This document shows positions 15,385-23,572 of a stretch of 64,000 nt of DNA, piece after piece. A program made the position numbers and the translations under genes. Under the pieces are notes generated by a model. The model did no database searches. It was given only the letters and a program-made list of their open reading frames with translations, and was not told the origin of the DNA. The DNA lies in assembly GCF_004104015.1 (NCBI RefSeq), contig NZ_RYFV01000008.1:30048-94047 (forward strand). Direction: 5' to 3'. This stretch comes from Actinomyces oricola (GTDB taxonomy: Bacteria; Actinomycetota; Actinomycetes; Actinomycetales; Actinomycetaceae). Positions within the stretch are counted from its first letter, which is position 1. Each line of letters starts with the position of its first letter.

Positions 15385-16698
15385 CTAGTGGGCGGCGGTT
15401 GCGGTGCGGCTCGGCACGGCAACCGCCTCGTGCATTCGCCGGCCCCCGCCGGGGATGGCGTTGAGGAAGGCCTGGCGCACCTCCTGCTGGACCGCCAGGT
15501 CCGGGGACTGGCCGGCGAGGATTCCACCCAAGCGCAGCTGGGAGACGACGTCGAGGGCGGGCCGGGTGCGGTTGAAGGTGTAGAGGTGCAGTCCGGGGGC
15601 GCCGCCGTCAAGGACCTCGGTGGCCAGGCGCAAGGTGGCGTCAATGCCGCGGGTGAAGGTGCCCATGGCCCCGCCGCGGCCGTGGTCGCGCAGGGCGTCG
15701 TGAAGACGCTCGGGGACACGGACCCCGGTCAGGGGCTCCAAGCGGGTCAGGCGGCGCAGGTCGGTCAGGGGGATGATGCCGGGCAGGATCGGCAGGCTGA
15801 CTCCGGAATACAGGCAGGCGCGGGTGAGGGCCAGGTAGTCCTCGGCGTCGTAGAAGACCTGGGTAATGGCCAGGTCAGCGCCCGCAGCCTGCTTGGCGGC
15901 CAGAATCTCCACGCCCAGGCCGTGGTCAATGGCGGCGGGGTAGGCGGCCACCGCGATCTGGAGGTGGCGCTCACCGTCGTCGAAGAACTCGGCCTCGACC
16001 TCGCGAATGACGCGCACAAGGTCCTCGGCGCGCCGCAGTTCGCCGCCGACCTCCTCGGGGGCGACCCCGCGGGGCGGGTCCCCGCGCAGGGCGAGGAAAC
16101 GGCGCACCCCCATGCGCAGGAAGCGGCCAACGATCTCCACCACGTCGCGCTTGCGGTAGCCGATGCAGGTCAGGTGCGCCATGAGCGGCACCTGGGAGCC
16201 GGCCAAGACGCGGGCGATGACGTCCTCGGCCGGGTTGCGCACGGCGGGGTCGCGCTCGGTGGTGACCCGCACGCGGCGGCCGGCCGGCTTGGCGGACTGC
16301 TCGGGGACCTGCGCGGCGGCCCCGTCGGAGGCCGGGGCGGGAACTGTGGCGGCCCCGTCGGAGGCCGGGGCGGAGCCTGTGCTGGAGGCCGGGGCGGGAA
16401 CCGTGCTGGAGGCCGGGGCGGGGCCTGGGTCGGCGGCGCCGGCCGAGCCCTCCGCCGGCGCCGCTGCTGGGCTCGCGGTGGATGCCGGTGTCGGAACCGC
16501 GGCGGACGGCGCGCCGGAGGTGACCGCGCTGGAGGTGACGAAGGAGGGCCGGTAGGTGACGGAGACGAAGTCGGGGCACAGGCCCAGCAGACGGTTGAGC
16601 GCCCCCCAGGTTTGGGAGGAGGAGGGGCCGGGGCGGGGCGGAAAGAGCTCAAGCGACAGGCTCGGCCTGTGAGTCTCAGGGCTAGCGGTGGCGTTCAT
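15385..16698 (-). CDS. metF: 5,10-methylenetetrahydrofolate reductase with a large insertion
   Basis: A protein of 437 residues against about 290-310 in ordinary MetF. The start at ATG 16698 has GGAG six bases upstream. The FAD-binding barrel begins SLELFPPRPG and PDFVSVTY. After that strand, where homologues have a short glycine loop, there is an insert of roughly 90-100 residues made of repeated PAPASDGAA/PAPASST units. The barrel resumes at RDPAVRNPAEDVIARVLA and LMAHLTCIGYRKRDVVEIV, with RRFLALRGDPP and QVFYDAEDYL intact. It makes 5-methyltetrahydrofolate for MetE. A SAM-type riboswitch covers its leader. Confidence 0.93.
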   Translation of the reverse strand: MNATASPETHRPSLSLELFPPRPGPSSSQTWGALNRLLGLCPDFVSVTYRPSFVTSSAVTSGAPSAAVPTPASTASPAAAPAEGSAGAADPGPAPASSTVPAPASSTGSAPASDGAATVPAPASDGAAAQVPEQSAKPAGRRVRVTTERDPAVRNPAEDVIARVLAGSQVPLMAHLTCIGYRKRDVVEIVGRFLRMGVRRFLALRGDPPRGVAPEEVGGELRRAEDLVRVIREVEAEFFDDGERHLQIAVAAYPAAIDHGLGVEILAAKQAAGADLAITQVFYDAEDYLALTRACLYSGVSLPILPGIIPLTDLRRLTRLEPLTGVRVPERLHDALRDHGRGGAMGTFTRGIDATLRLATEVLDGGAPGLHLYTFNRTRPALDVVSQLRLGGILAGQSPDLAVQQEVRQAFLNAIPGGGRRMHEAVAVPSRTATAAH

Positions 16699-16706
16699 AG
16701 AGCACT

Positions 16707-16787
16707 CCATCGGTCCTGGCGGAAGCACCCACCGGTTCGGGGTTGCTGCGGCGTCGCGGAGCCAGGTCTCTCAGCCGCTCTGGATGG
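16707..16787 (-). promoter_or_regulatory. SAM-I/IV-clan riboswitch in the metF leader
   Basis: On the minus strand the leader has the conserved order of the S-box clan: P1 5' strand CCATC, then AGAGCGGCTGAGAGACC, GCAGCAACC and GGTGGGTGC, closing with GATGG as the P1 3' strand. P2 is GCGGC (16774-16778) with GCCGC (16748-16752). CCTGGC in the P2 loop (16761-16766) can pair with GCCAGG (16715-16720) as the pseudoknot. The P1 3' strand (16707-16711) overlaps the GGAG ribosome binding site (16705-16708), so SAM binding should block translation directly. At 81 bases it is compact; whether it is SAM-I or SAM-IV is unsettled. Confidence 0.8.
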
Positions 16788-16941
16788 ACTGGACTCACCG
16801 TATCCCGGGCCAGTGCGGCCGACGACCATGCATCCACAGACCAAGAAACCGACTACACGGTTAACTTTTGCCTCGATCACGCTGGCAGCGCAATCGAGTG
16901 CGCTGCCCAAAGCGGCCCGTGACCCGCGACGACGCCTGCCT

Positions 16942-16947
16942 TAGGTT
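16942..16947 (+). promoter_or_regulatory. -10 element of a leaderless promoter (hydrolase-fold gene)
   Basis: TAGGTT is followed by six bases and the ATG at 16954; no Shine-Dalgarno sequence is present. Confidence 0.6.
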
Positions 16948-16953
16948 ACCTCC

Positions 16954-17781
16954 ATGACAGATGTCCGCATCGACACTGCCCGCGGCGTCACCCTGGCAGG
17001 CACCCTGATGCTACCCGCGGACGCCGACCCACTTGACCTGCAATCCCTTGAAACCGCCCTCGACCACAACCCCGACCGCGCCCCCGCCCGACTTGAGGGC
17101 ATGGTCATCTTGGCCCACGACTTCCTCACCGACCGCCACGGGCTGGAGGGCCGCTTGGACGCCCTGGCCACCCGCTATCAGGAGGCGGGCCTGGCCACAT
17201 TCAGTTTTGACTTCTCCGGCCTGGGCGAGTCCGACGACGACGTCATCACCCTGGCCGGGGAGGTCGAGGACCTTCAAGCCGTCTCCGGCTGGCTCGCCAG
17301 GCACGGGTTCACCCGCCAGGGCATTCACGCCAACGGCTTCGGGGCGACTGCAGCGCTGCTGGCACGCCCCGATACCGTGCGCACCGCGGTGGTGGTCGGT
17401 GCCGTCGTCGGCCCCCAGTCCATCTTGTGGGAGGAGGTTTTCTCCCCCGAACAGCTCGATGAGCTCGACCGCCACGGCCTGACCCGCTTAATGGACGACA
17501 ATCCGAATCGGCGCAAGTGGGACGTGCTGAGCAAGGAGACCCTCGCCGATGTCTCCTTGCAGACCCCGGAGAAGACCATGGCCGACCTCCCCTGGCCGGT
17601 CCTCATGCTCAACGGGGCGCTGACCAACGAGTTCCCCGACACTGTCCAGACGGCCTCCTACGGCTTCAAGTTCCTACCCGAGGGGTCTCAACTGGTGGAG
17701 GTGCACGGGGACCGGGGGGCGGAGGCCCTCGATGAGATCGCGGAGCACTCCATCGCCTGGATGAGGCGCTTCCTGAGTTGA
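16954..17781 (+). CDS. Alpha/beta-hydrolase-fold protein lacking the usual nucleophile
   Basis: A protein of 275 residues with the alpha/beta-hydrolase outline: VILAHDFLTDRHG (the oxyanion-side loop after strand 3), FSFDFSGLGESDDD, the strand-5 turn IHANGFGATAALLA, PVLMLNGALTNEFPDT and a late Asp/His region (EVHGDRGAEALDEI). In active relatives the strand-5 turn reads GxSxG with Ser as nucleophile; here the matching position is Gly (ANGFGA). Either it uses another chemistry or it is a non-catalytic binding protein. It is divergent from metF and monocistronic. Related proteins are annotated as serine aminopeptidase- or dienelactone-hydrolase-like. Confidence 0.78.
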   Translation: MTDVRIDTARGVTLAGTLMLPADADPLDLQSLETALDHNPDRAPARLEGMVILAHDFLTDRHGLEGRLDALATRYQEAGLATFSFDFSGLGESDDDVITLAGEVEDLQAVSGWLARHGFTRQGIHANGFGATAALLARPDTVRTAVVVGAVVGPQSILWEEVFSPEQLDELDRHGLTRLMDDNPNRRKWDVLSKETLADVSLQTPEKTMADLPWPVLMLNGALTNEFPDTVQTASYGFKFLPEGSQLVEVHGDRGAEALDEIAEHSIAWMRRFLS

Positions 17782-17863
17782 TCGGGCAATCGGTGCATCG
17801 CCGGTGCGGTGCGTCATCGCCTCACCGCACCGGGCCGGCTGGTTCTCAGGCGGACGTCGTTTC

Positions 17864-19144
17864 TCAGGCGGACGTCGTCGTTCTCACGTGGTCGAGCCAT
17901 GCTCGGGTGCCCAGGGTGGTCGTGGAGACTGCGGCGATCCGGCAGGCGCGACGCACCGCCGCCTCCAGCGCCCCCGCCCCCAACGCCATCCCCAACGCCA
18001 CTGTCTTCGGGCCGCTCCGCGCCCTGCTCTCAACGTCCTCAACGTGCTCACCATTCTCAACTGCGGTTCTCGCACCGGGGCCGGGCTCATAAGAGCAGGG
18101 CTCCCCCGCTTCGCCCCCTGCCGGCCCGCCCGCCCCAGTGGCGAGGACGTAGGCGAGGGCGCCGTGGAAGGCGTCCCCGGCTCCCAGGGTGTCGACGACG
18201 GCGACTGCGGGGGCCTCCACCGAGCCGTGAGCCACGGGCGCTCCAGTCGACCCTGTCGAACCAGTGGGCGCTCCATCTCCTGCATTGTCGGCGGGCCCTG
18301 CGCTTCCAGTGGCCCCGGCCCGCCACCACAGGGCGCCCTGCTGTCCACGGGTTATCACCACGGCGGGCACGCCACGGCCCAGGAGCCAGGCGGCGACCTC
18401 GTCAGGACGGTCCGCGGCGCCGGGCGGGCGGAAGCGGGCCGAGGCGGCCACGACGTCGCAGCGCCCCAGGAGATCGGCGGCATCGTCCTTCCAGGAGCCC
18501 GCATCCATGACCCGCCTGGCCCCGGTGGCCTCAGCCATATTGAGGGCAACGCGGGCCAGGGCCGGATTGTGGCCGTCCACCAGGACGACGTCGGGGGCCG
18601 GCGCCCGACCGGCGGCAACCGCCCGTCCGAAACCAACCAGCGGGGCCGGGTCCACCGGCAGACGGGCATTGGTGGACACCACCGAGCGTTGACCGGTGCC
18701 GGCGGAGACAATGCAGGAGGAGACCGATAGGGCGCCCGGAGCGCCACCCGCGGCCGGGGCGGAGCCGCCGCCGACGCCGCCGGCCCGGCCCGAGCCGCCG
18801 ACCGGCCTCCGATCGCGGGGGCGGGTCGGGGAGGCGGCGGGCCGACTCCCCGACGCCGAGGCGGTGCAGTCAATGAGTTCCACGCCCTGTGCGGCCAGAT
18901 CGGCCCGCACCAGGGCGGCCAGTGGCCCCTTCCCCACCGGGGCGGCCAGCAGGGCCCGGCCCCCCAGAGCGGCGAAGGTGACGGCGGCGTTCGTGGCGGG
19001 CCCGCCCGCGGCCACCACCTGGTCCAGGGCCGTGGTCTTCTCGTCGGGCCCGGGCGGTTCGTCCACCAGCTGGACGACGTCGAGAACAGCCAGCCCGCAG
19101 AACAAGCCCACCGGCTCACCACTCCTTGACTGCGCGTTGCCCAT
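17864..19144 (-). CDS. PfkB-family carbohydrate kinase
   Basis: A protein of 426 residues. ATG 19144 follows AAGGAGGAG with good spacing. The ribokinase fold is clear: GLAVLDVVQLVDEP at the N terminus, AGGPATNAAVTFAALGG (sugar-binding motif) and DTLGAGDAFHGALAY (anion hole and catalytic Asp) near residue 330. Two Gly/Ser/Pro-rich inserts (about 105-140 and 270-295), plus one between the catalytic motif and the last helix, enlarge it beyond the usual 300-330 residues. It should phosphorylate a sugar or nucleoside with ATP; the substrate is not evident. It is not contiguous with the PTS locus that begins 600 bases away in the opposite direction. Confidence 0.9.
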   Translation of the reverse strand: MGNAQSRSGEPVGLFCGLAVLDVVQLVDEPPGPDEKTTALDQVVAAGGPATNAAVTFAALGGRALLAAPVGKGPLAALVRADLAAQGVELIDCTASASGSRPAASPTRPRDRRPVGGSGRAGGVGGGSAPAAGGAPGALSVSSCIVSAGTGQRSVVSTNARLPVDPAPLVGFGRAVAAGRAPAPDVVLVDGHNPALARVALNMAEATGARRVMDAGSWKDDAADLLGRCDVVAASARFRPPGAADRPDEVAAWLLGRGVPAVVITRGQQGALWWRAGATGSAGPADNAGDGAPTGSTGSTGAPVAHGSVEAPAVAVVDTLGAGDAFHGALAYVLATGAGGPAGGEAGEPCSYEPGPGARTAVENGEHVEDVESRARSGPKTVALGMALGAGALEAAVRRACRIAAVSTTTLGTRAWLDHVRTTTSA

Positions 19145-19687
19145 GGGCGCTCTCCTCCTTGCTTCCTTGCTCGCACTTGCTCGCGCGGGCGCCCGGCCCG
19201 GTACGACCCCATCCCGGGCACCCGGTTACAACCCCATCCCCGGGGCGGGAGAACCAAGCCGCCCGAGCCCCGCGCCCCAGAGCGATTCAGTATGCCCCAA
19301 AGCGCCTCAGTGCCCGGGGGTATCCGGGGCGCTGCGCGGTCGCCCCGGATCAATCCCGGGCCGGTCCAGGCCATTCCGGGCCATTCCGGGCCAGTCCAGG
19401 CCATTGAGGACCTCACTCCGGCCGCCGGCCCAGGGGCCCGGGGAGTCGTGGCCGGCTCCGCCTCATGGTGCCCCGACGTGCCGCCCGCCACGCCGCAATA
19501 GCGCCGACAATGTCTTCCTCCATTGCCGCGCCTCGCGGAAGGAACCGTGTTGGCCCGAAGTGAGACATCGCCCACATACTCGATATGCGGCAGGGAGATT
19601 CCCGGCCGCCGGCAAGGAAGCCACACGGAGAGGCCCGCCGGACTCGAGTTGGACTGATCCACCCAGCCAGTCCGGTAAGCCCTCTCG
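19145..19687. other. Long intergenic region upstream of the PTS locus
   Basis: About 540 bases between the divergent pfkB-family gene and the PTS operon show no supported gene. The region contains a decamer tandem repeat at 19361-19410 and must hold both divergent promoters. I could not pick out convincing -35/-10 pairs. Confidence 0.5.
19361..19410. repeat. Decamer tandem repeat upstream of the PTS locus
   Basis: Five consecutive 10-bp units of the form CCATTCCGGG occur (variants CCGGTCCAGG and CCAGTCCAGG; the last unit diverges). A 10-bp period places each unit on the same face of the helix. Confidence 0.7.
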
Positions 19688-19725
19688 CCGGTCGGCCACC
19701 CGTCCAGGGCGGTGGCCGACCGGCT
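19688..19725 (+). promoter_or_regulatory. Strong hairpin in the PTS operon leader
   Basis: Perfect 14-bp arms (GCCGGTCGGCCACC and its complement) flank a 10-base loop, ending 36 bases before the EIIA start codon. There is no T-run, so it is not a typical terminator. Possible roles are an operator for the PRD regulator encoded in the locus, an RNA target for antitermination, or a transcript-stabilising structure. Confidence 0.6.
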
Positions 19726-19761
19726 TCGGAGGGGACCGCGCCGCAATGACGGGACAGGACC

Positions 19762-20217
19762 ATGGACAGTGCGCTGACCAACCTCATTACCGACGATCGA
19801 GTCATGATCCGCAGGCGAGTACGCGACTGGCGGCAGGCTATTGCCGCCGCGGCGGAGCCGCTTGTGGCCGACGGCTCGATAACGCCGGACTATGTGCGCT
19901 CCATGATCCGCTCCGTTGAGAAGTACGGCCCTTACATTGTCCTGACCCCCCACATGGCGCTGGCCCACGCCCGGCCCGAGGGCGGCGTCAACCGGGAGGC
20001 CATGAGCGTCATGACCCTGGCTGAGCCGGTGGAGTTCGGTCACGAGGAGAACGACCCGGTCTCCATTGTGTTCTGCCTGGCGGCGGTGGACAACGACTCC
20101 CACCTCCAGGCCCTCCGGCAGTTCGTCGTCGTGGCCAAGGACGCGCCTCGCTTGGAGCGCCTGGTTCAGGCGTCCAGTGTTCGACAGTTCCAACAGGTTC
20201 TTCACGAGAGCGGCTGA
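19762..20217 (+). CDS. PTS EIIA component (mannitol/ascorbate type)
   Basis: A protein of 151 residues. It has the EIIA fold of the fructose/mannitol superfamily, with the phosphorylated His in TPHMALAHARPEGGVN and the later FCLAAVDNDSHLQALRQF segment. The sequence is closest in pattern to UlaC-type EIIA proteins, which pair with Ula-type EIIC. It accepts phosphate from HPr and passes it to EIIB. It is the first structural gene of a plus-strand locus; the EIIB gene follows after about 200 bases. The transported sugar is not certain. Confidence 0.9.
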   Translation: MDSALTNLITDDRVMIRRRVRDWRQAIAAAAEPLVADGSITPDYVRSMIRSVEKYGPYIVLTPHMALAHARPEGGVNREAMSVMTLAEPVEFGHEENDPVSIVFCLAAVDNDSHLQALRQFVVVAKDAPRLERLVQASSVRQFQQVLHESG

Positions 20218-20425
20218 GCCGCAGGGCCGGCCCAGGGGCCGCCCGCCCGGCCCCGACGGCCGCGCCCCGGCAGGCGCCCCAACCGGATCCTGGCAGCTGC
20301 ACCGCCCCGGCGACCGCCCCACTCCGGCGGCTCCGGTTGCCGGCCCCGACCCGGCTCCACCCGACCCCGGGGCCCACATTCCCAACCCCGTCATCCGCCA
20401 CGTTATTAATAAAGGAGTGCCCGAC
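20218..20425. other. Spacer between EIIA and EIIB genes
   Basis: About 200 GC-rich bases with no supported gene; the last 20 contain the AAAGGAG ribosome binding site of the EIIB gene. Confidence 0.6.
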
Positions 20426-20734
20426 ATGGCAAAGCGACCCGACATTTACTTCATCTGCGGAGCGGGCCTGGGCTCCAGCCTGGCCTGCCAGATGGAAGCC
20501 GAGGACGTGCTCCGGGAGGCCGGCATCCAGGCCAACCTGCACCACGACGGCATCTCGGGTATTCCCGGGCTGCGCGCCGACATTATTGTCTCGGCGGAGA
20601 ACTTCAAGCCCACCATTGAGAAGTACGAGCTCGACCCAACCATTAGCCTGGTGTTCCTCAAGAACATTGTGGACAAGCAGGAGATCGCCGACAAGCTCGT
20701 GCCCGCGGCTCAGGAGAGGGCGGCCCGGCCATGA
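20426..20734 (+). CDS. PTS EIIB component (Ula/SgaB type)
   Basis: A protein of 102 residues starting at ATG 20426, nine bases after AAAGGAG. The P-loop IYFICGAGLGSSLACQM contains the phosphorylated cysteine and is typical of the ascorbate/galactitol EIIB group. Its TGA overlaps the ATG of the EIIC gene (ATGA), so the two membrane-complex subunits are translationally coupled. It receives phosphate from EIIA and passes it to the sugar bound by EIIC. Confidence 0.92.
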   Translation: MAKRPDIYFICGAGLGSSLACQMEAEDVLREAGIQANLHHDGISGIPGLRADIIVSAENFKPTIEKYELDPTISLVFLKNIVDKQEIADKLVPAAQERAARP

Positions 20735-22023
20735 GCGTGTTGAACTGGATTATCAGCAACGTCCTGACTCAGGCCGGAATTGTCGTCGCGCTGATTGCGA
20801 TGCTCGGCCTCATCTTGCAGAAGAAGGGGGTCGGGGGCACGATTATCGGGACTTTCAAGACCCTCCTGGGCTTCTACGTCCTGTCCGCCGGCTCGGCCAT
20901 TCTAGTGGCCACCCTGACCTACTTCGGCACTATGTTCCAGGCGGCCTTCAATATGACCGGCATTGTGCCGAGCATTGAGGCGGTCAACGGCTACGCCACC
21001 AATAACCTGGCCCTCGGCGGCCAGATCGCGATGACCTTCCTGGGCATCTTCATCGTCAATATTATCCTGGCGCGCTTCACGCCCTTGAAGTACATTTTCC
21101 TCACCGGTCAGGCCCTGCTGTGGATGTCCACCATGACAGTGGTCTTCGGTTATACCGCCGGACTGCGCGGCTTCTGGCTGGTGCTGGCGGCCAGCATTGT
21201 CGGCGGCCTGTTCGCGGTGGGAATGCCCGCCGCCGCCCAGCCGATCGTCCGCAAGATCACCGGCAACGACGCCATCGCCCTGGGTCACTTCTGCACCATC
21301 GGCTACCTGGTGGAGGCCGGGGTGGCCTGGCTGGTGCGCAAGCGCGGCGTGGACAAGCAGCCCTCCACCGAGGAGATCGCGCTGCCCCGCGCCATGGAGT
21401 TCCTTCAGGACACCTACATGTCCTTGGCCGTGGTCATGATCCCCCTCTACCTCATTACGGCGGCCTTCGCCGGCCCCGCCCCGGTGGCGGAGACGACCGG
21501 GGGCATGAACTACCTGATGTACGCCTTCCTCCAGGCCATCCAGTTCGTCGTCGGCGTCTACGTCCTCATGGCCGGTGTCCGGCTCCTGCTGGGTGAGATC
21601 GTGCCGGCCTTCCGCGGAATCTCCATGAAACTGGTGCCCGACTCCAAGCCGGCCCTGGACTGCCCGGTGCTCTTCCCCTACGCCCCCAACGCTGTCATCG
21701 TCGGTTTCATTACGACGACGATCGGCACGGTGATCGCCATGTTCACCCTGCCGCTGGTCGGCTTCGCGGTCATTGTGCCGGGCATGCTCACCAACTTCTT
21801 CGCCGGCGGCACCGCGGGCATCTTCGGCAATGCGGTGGGCGGTCGGCGCGGTGCCATTGTCGGCGGCGTCGTCCACGGCCTCTTCATCACCCTGCTGCCG
21901 GCGCTGCTGGTCACCACCTTCCTCAACCTGGGGTTCCCCAACCTGTCGGCCACAGATGTGGACACCATTGCGGCGGGCCTGTTCTTCGCCTACCTCGTGG
22001 GCCCGATCCTCAAGGCAGTTTGA
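20731..22023 (+). CDS. PTS EIIC component (UlaA/SgaT family)
   Basis: A protein of 430 residues with about 10-11 transmembrane segments. Family marks include GTIIGTFKTLLGFYVLSAGS, the NLALGGQIAMTFLGIF segment and FTPLKYIFLTGQALLWMS, then CPVLFPYAPNAVIVGF and FFAGGTAGIFGNAVGGRRGA, all characteristic of the UlaA ascorbate-permease family. It imports and phosphorylates a sugar or sugar acid. Ascorbate is the textbook substrate, but many actinobacterial members sit with aldolases and have unknown substrates; no ascorbate-lactonase (UlaG) is in the locus. Confidence 0.93.
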   Translation: MSVLNWIISNVLTQAGIVVALIAMLGLILQKKGVGGTIIGTFKTLLGFYVLSAGSAILVATLTYFGTMFQAAFNMTGIVPSIEAVNGYATNNLALGGQIAMTFLGIFIVNIILARFTPLKYIFLTGQALLWMSTMTVVFGYTAGLRGFWLVLAASIVGGLFAVGMPAAAQPIVRKITGNDAIALGHFCTIGYLVEAGVAWLVRKRGVDKQPSTEEIALPRAMEFLQDTYMSLAVVMIPLYLITAAFAGPAPVAETTGGMNYLMYAFLQAIQFVVGVYVLMAGVRLLLGEIVPAFRGISMKLVPDSKPALDCPVLFPYAPNAVIVGFITTTIGTVIAMFTLPLVGFAVIVPGMLTNFFAGGTAGIFGNAVGGRRGAIVGGVVHGLFITLLPALLVTTFLNLGFPNLSATDVDTIAAGLFFAYLVGPILKAV

Positions 22024-22041
22024 GGCGGAGGGCAGGCAGTT

Positions 22042-22434
22042 ATGGGACTCTTCCGCCGCCGGAAACCGCCGGCCAAGCCCGACGACGACGCCCCCCTGAG
22101 CGCCGAGCGCCGCGCCGACCTGGAGCACAGGGCCACGGCCCTCACCGGGACCCTGGACCAGGAACAAGACCCGGAGCGGCGCATTGCGCTCCTCAACGAG
22201 CTGGCGGCGACCTGCTGCGAGCTCGGCGACACTGACGCCGCAATCGCCCACTACGAGGCCTCCATGGGTATCCGTGAGCAGTTCGGGCCGGCTTACAACG
22301 GCTTGCTCAGCCTCTACAACGACAAACTCAAGACGGCCGCGCAGGCTCAAGACGACGCCGGCATCCAGCGCTGGACCACCCGGCTCGACGATCTCCTGGC
22401 CCTGTCCAAGCGCGTCATGCGCTCACGCTACTGA
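22042..22434 (+). CDS. Small TPR-like protein in the PTS locus
   Basis: A protein of 130 residues, 18 bases after the EIIC stop, with GGAGGG upstream. It begins with a basic patch (MGLFRRRKPPAKP). The rest is helical with one clear tetratricopeptide-like unit (LLNELAATCCELGDTDAAIAHYEASMGIREQFGPAYNGLLSLY). TPR modules bind other proteins, so it could scaffold the EII or aldolase enzymes. I know no defined function for this gene; its fixed place between EIIC and the aldolase suggests a role specific to the pathway. Confidence 0.8.
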   Translation: MGLFRRRKPPAKPDDDAPLSAERRADLEHRATALTGTLDQEQDPERRIALLNELAATCCELGDTDAAIAHYEASMGIREQFGPAYNGLLSLYNDKLKTAAQAQDDAGIQRWTTRLDDLLALSKRVMRSRY

Positions 22435-22482
22435 CGCCGCGCCGTCGCCACCTCCAATCAGCCACCAGCAAGGACAGACGCA

Positions 22483-23331
22483 ATGTACGTTTCCATGACC
22501 CCACTGCTCGCCGAGGCGACCCGGGTGGGCTACACGGTGGGCGCCTTTAACGCCCACAACCTTGAAATGGTGCCACCCATGATCCGGGCGGCCCGCGACC
22601 TCGGGGCACCGATCATTATCCAGACCTCACCGGGCACGGCCCGCTATGTGGGGATGAGGAATTTCGTCGCCGTGTGCCGCTCCATGGCCTCCGACGAGAT
22701 CGTCGACGTCGCCCTCCACCTCGACCACGCCACGAACCTGACCGATATTCGCGACGCCATTGAGGCGGGGTACTCCTCGGTCATGTTCGATGGCTCCCAG
22801 CTGCCCTTCACACGGAATGTGGCCACCTCGCGCCGCGTCATCGAGTACGCCCGCGACCACGGCGCGTCGGTGGAGACCGAGATCGGCACCATTGGCGGCA
22901 CCGAGGAGGGCATTCGTAACAAGGTCGGCGTGTACACCCAGCCCGAGGAGGCCGTGCGCCTCCTCCAAGAGGTGGATACCGACGCGCTGGCGGTGAGCAT
23001 TGGCACCAACCACGGCCAGTTCAAGGCCAAGACCCGGCTGGACCTGGACCTGCTCTCGCGGATCCACCGGGCTGTCGACGTTCCCCTGGTCATTCACGGG
23101 GGCACGGGCGTGGACGAGGCCGACTACCCCCAACTCACCGCCGACGGAATCCGGAAGTTCAATGTCGGCACCGAGTTGCTGGTGGGCTGGACCCGCACCG
23201 CCCAGGAGAGATTCGCCGCCACGAAGGTCAACTCTTCCCTGCGCAACAACATTGTGCCCTGCAACGACGTCGTCCACGACATTGTCGCCCACAAGATCAG
23301 TCTTTTCATGGGCGCCGACCGCTCCCAGTGA
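22483..23331 (+). CDS. Class II (metal-dependent) sugar-bisphosphate aldolase
   Basis: A protein of 282 residues starting at ATG 22483 with AAGGA upstream. It is a class II fructose/tagatose-bisphosphate aldolase: YTVGAFNAHNLEM at the N terminus, the zinc-binding LHLDHATN, SSVMFDGSQLPFTRN, VETEIGTIGGTEEG, SIGTNHGQFK, and VIHGGTGVDE with GIRKFNVGTEL for phosphate binding. It cleaves a ketose bisphosphate to dihydroxyacetone phosphate and an aldehyde. Placed after the PTS genes it should split the imported sugar phosphate, probably after another phosphorylation. Confidence 0.93.
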   Translation: MYVSMTPLLAEATRVGYTVGAFNAHNLEMVPPMIRAARDLGAPIIIQTSPGTARYVGMRNFVAVCRSMASDEIVDVALHLDHATNLTDIRDAIEAGYSSVMFDGSQLPFTRNVATSRRVIEYARDHGASVETEIGTIGGTEEGIRNKVGVYTQPEEAVRLLQEVDTDALAVSIGTNHGQFKAKTRLDLDLLSRIHRAVDVPLVIHGGTGVDEADYPQLTADGIRKFNVGTELLVGWTRTAQERFAATKVNSSLRNNIVPCNDVVHDIVAHKISLFMGADRSQ

Positions 23332-23572
23332 CACCGGTCGAGGGCGGTTCGGGCCGCATGACGGGACTCGATGTCCTGATCCCCGGCCCGAACCCCCAGC
23401 CGGGCCGGGCCCGGTGCCCTGGCCCGCGCAGGCCCGGCTCCGGGCGCCCGTCCCCGGACGACCCGCCTGGGCGAGCGGGGGCGGCCCAGGCCCTCACCGT
23501 CAGCATTTCACCACCCGCCCGATCCCACGGTCCGGGCGCCCAGAGCGCCACCACCGGAAGGAGAACCAGCCT

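Noticed and set aside
15289..16944. A 551-residue open frame opposite metF
   Set aside because: It is antisense to conserved MetF sequence and to the riboswitch, and reads as Gly/Arg/Val-rich low complexity without a recognisable domain.
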